Below are positions 6,942 to 11,805 of a stretch of DNA of 11,805 nucleotides, one piece after another; the stretch's first letter is position 1, and the number at the start of each line of letters is the position of its first letter. Source of the DNA: an uncultured Treponema sp. GTDB taxonomy: Bacteria; Spirochaetota; Spirochaetia; Treponematales; Treponemataceae. The notes beneath the pieces are model-generated. The model was not told the origin of the DNA. It did not search any database and was given only the letters and a program-made list of their open reading frames with translations. Made by a program: the position numbers and the translations under genes. The stretch lies in assembly GCA_938039145.1 (NCBI GenBank), contig CALHVG010000075.1, forward strand, positions 1 to 11,805, in the 5' to 3' direction.

Positions 6942-6999
6942 TTTCCCTGAATTTTATGGCAGGGCTGTCGCCGGGAGTGCAGCCGTTTTTCGTTCTTGC

Positions 7000-7028
7000 T
7001 TGAAAAAACTATCGGCTATGGATATATT
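7000..7028 (+). promoter_or_regulatory. Promoter for the permease gene, predicted leaderless
   Basis: -35 TTGAAA (7000-7005), 17-nt spacer, -10 TATATT (7023-7028), then TAGCCC and ATG7035. The expected start point is the A of the ATG itself. No Shine-Dalgarno lies upstream or shortly downstream of the start. Confidence 0.65.
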
Positions 7029-7034
7029 TAGCCC

Positions 7035-8369
7035 ATGTTTGCGATGAAATGGTTCGTTCTTTTTCTTGCCGTTCTGATGTACGTTCTTGTCATAGCGGTT
7101 TCCGAAAAAAAAGTTTGGTTTACAAGCTCGGCGGCTCTTATTCTTTTGGTGCTTGGAATGATTTTTCCGGGGCGCATTTTTTTGCCGGACGAAGGAAGCC
7201 GCACCGGTGTGTTTTCCGCTCTGACGCATTCTTTTTTTCATCTTGTGAACTGGAACGTGCTTATGATTTACGTCGGAAGCATGATAATCGCGGCTCTCTT
7301 TATTTATTCGAAAGTTCCTGCAAGAATCGCTGACTTTATCGTTGAAAAATCGAAGAACACCGGAATCGCCATAATTCTGATTCTTATGATGACGGGAATT
7401 ATCTCGATTTTTGTGGAAAATGTTGCGACTGTCCTTGTGATGGCGCCAATCGCTCTTGCGCTTTCAAAAAAACTTAATCTAAATCCCACTTATTTCATGG
7501 TCGGCTTGGCAGTCATGTCGAATCTTGAAGGAACGGCGACCTTGGTCGGAGATCCGCCTTCAATGATTTTTGCAAGCTATGCAGGCTACACTTTCAACGA
7601 CTTTTTTTTCCATCAGGGAAAAATTTCCGTGTTCTTTTTTATTCAGATGGGACTTTTAGTCGGTTGCGTTTTTTTCTATTTTTATTTTATGAAAAACAAA
7701 GAAAAGGCGCTGGTCGAAAAGACAAAAATCGTGTCGGTTTTTCCTGCCGTCCTTCTTGTTGTGATGATTGCAGGTCTTGCTCTTATTTCGTTCATAAAGA
7801 ACGCTCCGAAATTCATTTCCGGCTCTTACGTGATGCTCCTTGGCGTTTTTGGAATCGCTTGGTATTCTCTGATACAAAAAAACTCAAAAGAAAAGACTTG
7901 GCTGCTTGTTAAAAGCCTTGACTGGGAGACAATTTTGTTCATCTCGGGGATTTTCATAGTTGTGGGTTCTATTTCCGAGACGGGGCTTTTGGTCGATTTT
8001 TCTGCTTTTCTTTCAAAAATCATAGGCGGCTCAAAACTTATTGGTTTTGTACTGATTCTTCTTGTGTCGCTTATTATTTCAGGATTCATAGACAACGTGC
8101 CGTACATAATAGTCATGCTTCCCGTAACCGACCATCTTGCCCAGTCGGTAGGCTCAGGACCTGAACTTTATATGTTCGCTCTTCTTGTAGGTTCGTGCCT
8201 CGGCGGAAACCTTACTCCTTACGGGGCTTCGGCGAACGTGGTCGCCATGGGAATCGTAAAAAAAGAAGGCTATCCGATGAGTTTTGGAAAATGGCTGAAA
8301 ATCTGTGTTCCGTTCACGTTTTTGACGACCAGTGCCGCCGCTTTACTCCTCTGGTTTATCTGGGCGTAA
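7035..8369 (+). CDS. ArsB/SLC13-type ion transporter permease
   Basis: 444-residue integral inner-membrane protein of the ion transporter (IT) superfamily, with about 11-12 hydrophobic segments. Two pseudo-symmetric halves each carry a re-entrant motif: VENVATVLVMAPIA (128-141) then GTATLVGDPPSMI (166-178), and IDNVPYIIVMLPV (352-364) then GGNLTPYGASANVVAMGI (390-407). SLDWETILFISGIFIVVG (294-311) opens the second half, as in the ArsB/P-protein/CitMHS group. The substrate could be a dicarboxylate, arsenite or Na+/H+; no arsenic-resistance or metabolic partner gene is nearby, so it stays open. The gene is monocistronic with its own promoter and a leaderless start. It ends 39 bp from the end of the convergent gene at 8409. 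Confidence 0.85.
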   Translation: MFAMKWFVLFLAVLMYVLVIAVSEKKVWFTSSAALILLVLGMIFPGRIFLPDEGSRTGVFSALTHSFFHLVNWNVLMIYVGSMIIAALFIYSKVPARIADFIVEKSKNTGIAIILILMMTGIISIFVENVATVLVMAPIALALSKKLNLNPTYFMVGLAVMSNLEGTATLVGDPPSMIFASYAGYTFNDFFFHQGKISVFFFIQMGLLVGCVFFYFYFMKNKEKALVEKTKIVSVFPAVLLVVMIAGLALISFIKNAPKFISGSYVMLLGVFGIAWYSLIQKNSKEKTWLLVKSLDWETILFISGIFIVVGSISETGLLVDFSAFLSKIIGGSKLIGFVLILLVSLIISGFIDNVPYIIVMLPVTDHLAQSVGSGPELYMFALLVGSCLGGNLTPYGASANVVAMGIVKKEGYPMSFGKWLKICVPFTFLTTSAAALLLWFIWA

Positions 8370-8408
8370 TTAGCCTTTGTCCGCCTAAAAACTTTTGCTT
8401 TTCGGAAG

Positions 8409-8783
8409 TTACGCCGTAAACGAGAAAAGCACTCCCGCTTCAGGTCTGTTTCCTGCGATTATGTACGGCATTTCTTCCGCCGCTTTTACAGCCTGGCTTA
8501 TCTGGGTTTGGTAGTTTTCTATAAGAGCGTCGATTTCTTCGGGCGAGGTGGATTTTAAAGTCGGTTTTGCGTTCCCGGATTTTATCGAAGAAAGATGGTC
8601 TATGAGCGTATTTAGAATCTTTAGTTTTGAGATGGAGATTCCGTTTTGTCCCTTTCCTGCGGCGAATCCTTGCACGTGGTCAAAGTGGGAATACAGAAGC
8701 GACGAACTTGACACGGGAACATAAAGTTTTGTCCCTGCCGAATGAGGATTGTAGGAATACGCTGAGTTTATTGATACTGCCAT
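8409..8783 (-). CDS. Small conserved-looking protein of unknown function
   Basis: 124 residues starting MAVSINSAYSYNPHSAGTKL. I do not recognise the family. The N-terminal half is rich in Ser, Tyr and Gly. The C-terminal half is helical and charged (KLKILNTLIDHL, SPEEIDALIENYQTQISQAV). No signal peptide, Cys or membrane segment is seen. A start at 8783 is preferred because AAGGAGG (plus-strand 8790-8796) lies 6 nt upstream. An in-frame ATG at 8813 would add MKKPYKRRRR, encoded over the Shine-Dalgarno itself, with no ribosome site of its own. It stands between the permease and the radical SAM gene without an obvious partner. Confidence 0.6.
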   Translation of the reverse strand: MAVSINSAYSYNPHSAGTKLYVPVSSSSLLYSHFDHVQGFAAGKGQNGISISKLKILNTLIDHLSSIKSGNAKPTLKSTSPEEIDALIENYQTQISQAVKAAEEMPYIIAGNRPEAGVLFSFTA

Positions 8784-8991
8784 TCTGCGCCTCCTTTTAT
8801 AAGGTTTCTTCATTCAGATTATCGGAGTCGAGCGGAAAAAAATTAGAAAATATTAGCGAATTTCAGGCGGGCGCCCCAAAAAAGAAAGAACCTTCGCCTT
8901 TCGGCTTGTATTTGTTCCGGTTTCCGCCGTGCAGTAAAGCGATACCCGGAGACTGCACTGCACGAAAAACAGATGCTTTATTGCAGCAGCC

Positions 8992-9921
8992 TTATCCTGT
9001 AATACTCCCGTACCTTTCAGACATCCTTTTATCGCCATTCCGCGCACCGCCTTTTCGTGCCGACTTTTTGATTTCGCTGTGATAGAAATAATTCACAACC
9101 ACAGGCGGCGCGTTAAAAGGCCGGTTCATACTGTCATCATTCGTTACATATTCAAGACCGATTTCGGCGGCGTATTTTTGCAGTTCAGCGTCAAGCGCTT
9201 CCCAATAACTGCGGCTGCCGCGGCTGTAAATATCCTGATACAGCGGCAACAGAGCGGGATATTTCTCACCGATGTACTCCATAATAACCGCTTTATAGCT
9301 GCCGCGCAAATTGAGGTTTTCAAGCCAAATCAAATTGCAGTGCGCTTTTACCTGAGCGATAATCGCTTTTACATCGGTAATAGCGGGAAAGATAGGCGAG
9401 ATAAAGCAGGTTGTGCGGACGCCGGCATTGTGAAACGCTTTCATAGCAGCAAGGCGGCGTTTGATGGGCACCGCCTTATCCATATCGTCCTTGAACGCTT
9501 CATCAAGCGTATTGACCGACCATGACACGCGGACGTCGGGAAATGTTTTGATGATGTCCAAATCCCGCAAAATCAAATCGGACTTAGTGGCGATGGAAAG
9601 CTTTGCCCCGCTGCCTTGCAGCTCTTCAAGCAGTGTGCGGGTACGGCGGTATTTTTCTTCGATAGGCTGATAAGGATCGGTTACCGAGCCGATAAAAAGC
9701 TCTCTGCCGTTGTATTTGTTCGGGTTTTTGAGCGGCTGCCACATCTTTACGTCCACAAATTCGCCCCACGGTTCGGGATGATTGGTAAAGCGTTTCATAA
9801 AAGACGCATAGCAATATTTACAGGCGTGTTCGCAGCCCGTATAAGGATTTACCGAAAACTCACATGCGGGCAGATCGGATTTTGTGATCACGCTTTTTGC
9901 GGCGGTTTCTTTTATAATCAT
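8992..9921 (-). CDS. SPL-family radical SAM protein
   Basis: About 309 residues from the preferred start. The [4Fe-4S]/SAM motif C-x3-C-x2-C is in GCEHACKYCYASF near the N-terminus, after NPYTG. It is followed by GSVTDPYQPIE, LSIATKSDLI and VSWSVNT, typical of the spore-photolyase-like (Rv2578c/SplB-related) radical SAM family. Members of this small form have no assigned reaction; true spore photoproduct lyase activity should not be assumed. GGAG (plus 9929-9932) lies 7 nt before ATG9921 but only 1 nt before the upstream ATG9927, so the inner ATG is the better start. The C-terminus is basic (KKSARKGGARNGDKR). It lies 119 bp downstream of yjdF on the same strand and may be cotranscribed with it. 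Confidence 0.85.
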   Translation of the reverse strand: MIIKETAAKSVITKSDLPACEFSVNPYTGCEHACKYCYASFMKRFTNHPEPWGEFVDVKMWQPLKNPNKYNGRELFIGSVTDPYQPIEEKYRRTRTLLEELQGSGAKLSIATKSDLILRDLDIIKTFPDVRVSWSVNTLDEAFKDDMDKAVPIKRRLAAMKAFHNAGVRTTCFISPIFPAITDVKAIIAQVKAHCNLIWLENLNLRGSYKAVIMEYIGEKYPALLPLYQDIYSRGSRSYWEALDAELQKYAAEIGLEYVTNDDSMNRPFNAPPVVVNYFYHSEIKKSARKGGARNGDKRMSERYGSITG

Positions 9922-9967
9922 TTGCATTCTCCGAATTGTATTTGTGTGTCATTCGCTTGGTATAAGA

Positions 9968-10039
9968 GGTTCCGAAGCGAAGGAATGGAGCGATAGTGGA
10001 ACCCCGCAAAGCCCGACCTGCCGAAAGGCAGGGGCTGCC
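9968..10039 (-). other. Hairpins between yjdF and the radical SAM gene
   Basis: GGTTCC (9968-9973) pairs with GGAACC (9998-10003). CCTGCC/GGCAGG (10017-10032) has 6 bp and a four-base loop (GAAA on the plus strand, TTTC in the transcribed direction). GGCAG (10027-10031) can instead pair with CTGCC (10035-10039), so the last two are mutually exclusive. There is no T-run, so a simple intrinsic terminator is unlikely. It may process or attenuate a yjdF-radical SAM transcript. Confidence 0.45.
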
Positions 10040-10046
10040 CTGAATA

Positions 10047-10463
10047 TCAATACCCTCGATGCTTTTCTTTTTTCTTTTGCTGTTTCAGTTCAAAGTTTCG
10101 CTGTGCCTTTGCCCGATTTTGTTCACGGCTTTGCGCCTTGCGTTGCTGTTTGTTCTGCTCCTGTTGCAGTTTTAGAGCCTGCTGTGATTTAGTATCAATG
10201 CCGGTTTTCTGCATTTCCTTTCTTGCATCACGTTGCGCTCTCTTTGGATTCTTTTTGTTTTCCTTTACAACAGTTGCTACGACAGGGCTGAATTGTAAAT
10301 CTTGATGGTGATTAAGGAGAAAATCCATAATCTCGTAATCTTTCGGCTCTGCTCCAAAAGTTACTTTAGCCGCAGATAATTTTCCATCCTCGTTTCTTTC
10401 AAAGACGCCTACCCAAAACGGCTCTTCAAAAAACACCGTAAATTTACTTACTGTATTGCCCAT
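10047..10463 (-). CDS. yjdF: YjdF family protein (DUF2992)
   Basis: 138 residues. The N-terminal part matches the DUF2992 pattern: FTVFFEEPFWVGVFER, KVTFGAEPKDYEIMDFL, then NPKRAQRDARKEMQKTGI and TKSQQALKLQQEQNK. It ends in a Lys/Gln/Glu-rich helical tail finishing QQKKKEKHRGY, also usual for the family. The protein is small, cytoplasmic and of unknown activity. In Firmicutes yjdF genes are commonly controlled by the yjdF riboswitch, which responds to azaaromatic compounds. The start is fixed by AAGGAGG (plus 10471-10477) 7 nt upstream. A spirochaete host is unusual by my recollection and suggests transfer from Firmicutes together with the radical SAM gene. Confidence 0.85.
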   Translation of the reverse strand: MGNTVSKFTVFFEEPFWVGVFERNEDGKLSAAKVTFGAEPKDYEIMDFLLNHHQDLQFSPVVATVVKENKKNPKRAQRDARKEMQKTGIDTKSQQALKLQQEQNKQQRKAQSREQNRAKAQRNFELKQQKKKEKHRGY

Positions 10464-10600
10464 CGCAATCCCTCCTTAAAAGATTTAGATGAGCAAAGAA
10501 CGGACAACCCGGAGGGGCAGGTTACTTACCCTGACAAGCAGGACGGCCGGGCTACCTACCGGCTCTAATATGTATCACTACATACATTGCGTTTTTATCT
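10464..10600 (-). promoter_or_regulatory. Candidate yjdF-type riboswitch leader
   Basis: The roughly 140-nt leader of yjdF is GC-rich and foldable, unlike other leaders here. Stems (plus-strand coordinates): GCCGG (10546-10550) with CCGGC (10559-10563); CCTG (10530-10533) with either CAGG at 10518-10521 or CAGG at 10539-10542, which are exclusive choices; ATGTAT (10570-10575) with ATACAT (10582-10587). On the transcribed strand CCCTCC (10516-10511) is an exact complement of GGAGGG in the Shine-Dalgarno (10475-10470). Context plus this anti-SD suggests ligand-controlled translation. I did not match it base by base to the known consensus. Confidence 0.6.
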
Positions 10601-10619
10601 TTGCTTTATGTATATTCAA

Positions 10620-10741
10620 GCCTAAGCGGCTGGATTAACAAATTTATCTCTCTCAATAGCTGATGTTATTATGTCATTTTTAAAGCAATCAATCAATTCA
10701 TTTATAATCTGCGTTTTGCAGACGGATCTTTCACTCTATGA
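10620..10741. repeat. Decayed pieces of the hairpin element family
   Basis: No gene is seen. CAATAGCTGATGTTATTATGTC resembles the 3' part of copy B (GATAGCTGATA-CTATGTCC), and TTTTTAAAGCAATCAATCAA resembles the loop of copy D (TTCTTAAAGCAAATAATTGG). The stems are no longer paired, so these look like mutated or partial copies. Confidence 0.4.
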
Positions 10742-10903
10742 ACGGCACCGGCGTACCGGAGAAGCGGCAGTGCCGAAGTTGACTGTGCCGTGCTGCAAGC
10801 ACAAATCGCCGCCCCCGCATTCTATCGGAAGGACGGACTTCTTGGAATCTCGAACTTCCCCGATGCGAGCAGTCCGATTCGCCGGGACGGGCGAACATCC
10901 TAA
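10742..10903 (+). pseudogene. Possible coding remnant, weak resemblance to methylmalonyl-CoA mutase small subunit
   Basis: A 53-codon frame open from TGA10739 to TAA10901 reads AVLQAQIAAPAFYRKDGLLG then ISNFPDASSPIRRDG. The order LQA-IAA ... G-FPD resembles by eye a conserved stretch of the small chain of methylmalonyl-CoA mutase (LQAxIAA ... GVxxFP). There is no start codon or ribosome site, and the stop codon lies inside hairpin copy D. It may be a gene fragment cut by repeat insertion, or chance. Confidence is low. Confidence 0.2.
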
Positions 10904-10940
10904 GGCATTCTTAAAGCAAATAATTGGTTGTATGTTCGCC
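10890..10940 (+). repeat. Covarying hairpin element, copy D, plus half copy to 10976
   Basis: GGCGAACAT (10890-10898) and ATGTTCGCC (10932-10940) form a perfect 9-bp stem around a 33-nt loop beginning CCTAAGGCATTCTTAAAGC. The two A/T pairs in the stem replace G/C pairs of other copies. Directly after it, 10943-10976 is an inverted half copy (ATAATCCGATGAAGG, then AAAATGTCCGTC) matching the 3' half of copy E but without its own left arm. Confidence 0.75.
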
Positions 10941-10978
10941 TCGATAATCCGATGAAGGCTGCCTTAAAATGTCCGTCT

Positions 10979-11190
10979 CCTTCCTTGGGCACGACCAAAT
11001 GGCGGCACTCTTTGGAAACCCCGTGAGGGCGTTGAAAGGAAATTGATATGAACCCATCTGGCACAAAACGGACGATTCAGTCCGTTTTGTGGGACGGACA
11101 TAAGAGCAATAATCCGATGAAGGATACATAAAAATGTCCGTCCCGATTCTTGCCAGATGAGGCTTATACAAGTTTTCTGCCGGGAAAACC
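10979..11190 (+). repeat. Intergenic repeat module, right copy, carrying a nested hairpin element
   Basis: It shares the 21-base and 26-base identical blocks of the module at 11-165. CATCTGGCA (11055-11063) pairs with TGCCAGATG (11151-11159). Within that stem stand ACAAAACGGAC/GTCCGTTTTGT (11063-11090, 11 bp, 6-nt loop) and, directly abutting, hairpin copy E (11091-11144). Together they would form a three-way junction. The left copy of the module has no insert in the matching position, so copy E appears nested here. Confidence 0.7.
11091..11144 (-). repeat. Covarying hairpin element, copy E (inverted)
   Basis: GGGACGGACAT (11091-11101) and ATGTCCGTCCC (11134-11144) form a perfect 11-bp stem, the longest of the family, around exactly 32 nt. 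Read on the minus strand the loop aligns without gaps to copy F (both with TTTT near the start, TTCATCGG or TTAATCGG in the middle, and GCTC near the end). Confidence 0.8.
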
Positions 11191-11192
11191 GG

Positions 11193-11242
11193 GGGCGGCG
11201 GACGAAGAACTAAAGGTTGTAAAACCCATTTTCCCGCCGCCC
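11193..11242. repeat. GC-rich hairpin of a second family, copy 1
   Basis: GGGCGGCGG (11193-11201) pairs with CCGCCGCCC (11234-11242) around 32 nt (ACGAAGAACTAAAGG ... CCCATTTTC). A related unit is at 11492-11539. From here to 11377 no gene is seen, only weaker short stems such as GCCGCA/TGCGGC around 11312-11341. Confidence 0.65.
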
Positions 11243-11377
11243 GAGCGATACGAATAGCTCGAACCGAGCGGTACGAGATGTTCGCATCGCCTTATGCGAG
11301 AAGTTCGAGTGCCGCAAATCTAACGCAGCCTACAGTGCGGCTTGAAAAGTTCGCGACACGGCGTCTCAGGGGTAGGG

Positions 11378-11423
11378 CGGACATTTTAAGGCGTTCTTAA
11401 TCGGGTTGTCGCTCGTATGTCCG
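11378..11423 (+). repeat. Covarying hairpin element, copy F
   Basis: CGGACAT (11378-11384) and ATGTCCG (11417-11423) enclose a 32-nt loop beginning TTTAAGGCGTTCTTAATCGG. GGG before and CCC after add partial outer pairing. It is followed by CCCAAGAATC, much as copy A is followed by CTCAAGAATC. Confidence 0.75.
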
Positions 11424-11426
11424 TCC

Positions 11427-11452
11427 CAAGAATCGGACAAGTCCGATTCTTG
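11427..11452. other. Perfect 12-bp hairpin with 2-nt loop
   Basis: CAAGAATCGGAC (11427-11438) and GTCCGATTCTTG (11441-11452) pair perfectly around AA. So tight a loop favours a cruciform in DNA or duplex signalling over a normal RNA hairpin. It is followed by CAAGATGGGTTAT, the same 3' end as the module at 11-165. Confidence 0.7.
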
Positions 11453-11491
11453 CAAGATGGGTTATACTAGTTTTGTTGTAAGGGAAGCCGG

Positions 11492-11539
11492 GGCGGCGGG
11501 CGAAGAATAAAAGGGTGAAAGACACATTTTCCCGCCGCC
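11492..11539. repeat. GC-rich hairpin of a second family, copy 2
   Basis: GGCGGCGGG (11492-11500) pairs with CCCGCCGCC (11531-11539) around 30 nt (CGAAGAATAAAAGGGTG ... ACATTTT), related to 11193-11242. It is followed by CTAATAAAACAGGGTTC (11571-11587), nearly the same as CTAATAAAATAGGGATTC at 1359-1376 before purE. Confidence 0.65.
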
Positions 11540-11618
11540 TATCTGCATTAACGGGGATGTCCCTTCTTCTCTAATAAAACAGGGTTCACATCATTACGAT
11601 TTCAAATAATGAGCCGTG

Positions 11619-11648
11619 TTGAAAAACGGCATAAAAACGGGCTATACT
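11619..11648 (+). promoter_or_regulatory. Promoter for the TCGT-tract gene, predicted near-leaderless
   Basis: -35 TTGAAA (11619-11624), 18-nt spacer, -10 TATACT (11643-11648), then 8 nt (GCACGGCG) and ATG11657. Transcription should begin 0-2 nt before the start codon. No Shine-Dalgarno is present. Confidence 0.6.
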
Positions 11649-11656
11649 GCACGGCG

Positions 11657-11805
11657 ATGACAGACAAACAAAGCTCTGACAAAACACTTTCTTATAAGAA
11701 CCCGCACACCGGCGCACGGACGCTTGACAAATCCGAAACGCGCTTCATAATCGTTCGTTCGTTCGTTCGTTCGTTCGTTCGTTCGTTCGTTCGTTCGTTC
11801 GTTCG
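11657..11805 (+). CDS. 5' part of an ORF containing a tetranucleotide tract (probable phase-variable gene)
   Basis: The ORF starts MTDKQSSDKTLSYKNPHTGA, continues RTLDKSETRFII and then enters the TCGT tract, read as repeating VRSF, until the window ends. The product cannot be identified because everything after the tract is missing. Since the unit is 4 bp, each gain or loss of a unit changes the frame, so the part beyond the tract is expected to switch on and off. The start is chosen from the promoter ending 8 nt before ATG. It could instead be a short non-functional frame. Confidence 0.5.
   Translation, partial: MTDKQSSDKTLSYKNPHTGARTLDKSETRFIIVRSFVRSFVRSFVRSFV
11751..11805 (+). repeat. (TCGT)n simple-sequence repeat, at least 13.75 units
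   Basis: 55 bp of uninterrupted TCGT units run to the end of the window, so the full number is unknown. It lies 94 bp after ATG11657, inside the open frame. Tetranucleotide tracts of this length in a 5' coding region are known contingency loci in other bacteria (Haemophilus, Neisseria). Confidence 0.95.

Noticed and set aside
8937..8969. GTGCAGT/ACTGCAC inverted repeat as a radical SAM terminator
   Set aside because: A 16-nt loop and no T-run on the transcribed strand; it may be chance.
10671..10955. 94-residue frame across 10671-10955 as a gene
   Set aside because: It runs through hairpin copy D and decayed repeats, and has no ribosome site and no recognisable domain.
1121..11423. CRISPR array explanation for the repeats
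   Set aside because: Copies are irregularly spaced, in both orientations and with variable stems, and there are no unique spacers of fixed length or cas genes.

Overview
The window looks like chromosome from a spirochaete of the genus Treponema, most likely an oral or gut species. The basis is recognition by eye of the DUF4469 HU/Ig-type DNA-binding protein and the overall gene style (AT-leaning, T-rich coding strands with gaaaaa/tttttc runs); no database search was possible. Most of the coding content is ordinary. The unusual part is the non-coding DNA between genes, which is packed with perfect and covarying hairpins.

Layout from left to right. Positions 1-198 carry a repeat module with a 22-bp perfect palindrome. 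199-936 encodes a HU-like/DUF4469 DNA-binding protein. 937-1424 is a non-coding island: a six-copy tandem array of small dyads, two copies of a covarying hairpin element, then a ladder of five strong hairpins ending at the Shine-Dalgarno of purE. 1425-4490 holds purE (an unusual sequence variant) and mutS2 (degenerate Smr LDLR motif), probably one transcription unit. 4669-4989 is a small unrecognised ORF whose 5' end sits in two T8 tracts. It converges on a GH13 neopullulanase-type glucosidase (4992-6905, minus), which diverges from an ArsB/SLC13-type membrane permease (7035-8369, plus). A 124-residue unknown protein (8409-8783, minus) follows. An SPL-family radical SAM protein (8992-9921, minus) and a YjdF/DUF2992 protein (10047-10463, minus) follow in turn; the latter has a structured leader that is a candidate yjdF-type riboswitch with a matching anti-Shine-Dalgarno. 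Positions 10464-11656 contain no intact gene: leader, decayed repeats, a possible coding remnant, and a second hairpin island with four more copies or part-copies of the covarying element. The window ends inside a (TCGT)n tract of at least 13.75 units lying in the start of an ORF, a classic phase-variation arrangement.

Two themes run across the window. First, one hairpin element recurs five times: a 32-33 nt related loop between GRRCAT and ATGYYC stems whose arms change in a compensated way. It is nested inside larger inverted repeats in at least two places. Second, three genes (the GH13 enzyme, the permease and the TCGT-tract ORF) have near-consensus -35/-10 promoters placed so that transcription should begin at or 1-2 nt before the ATG, with no Shine-Dalgarno. 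This predicts leaderless mRNAs, while purE, the HU-like gene, the 124-aa gene, the radical SAM gene and yjdF all have SD sequences.
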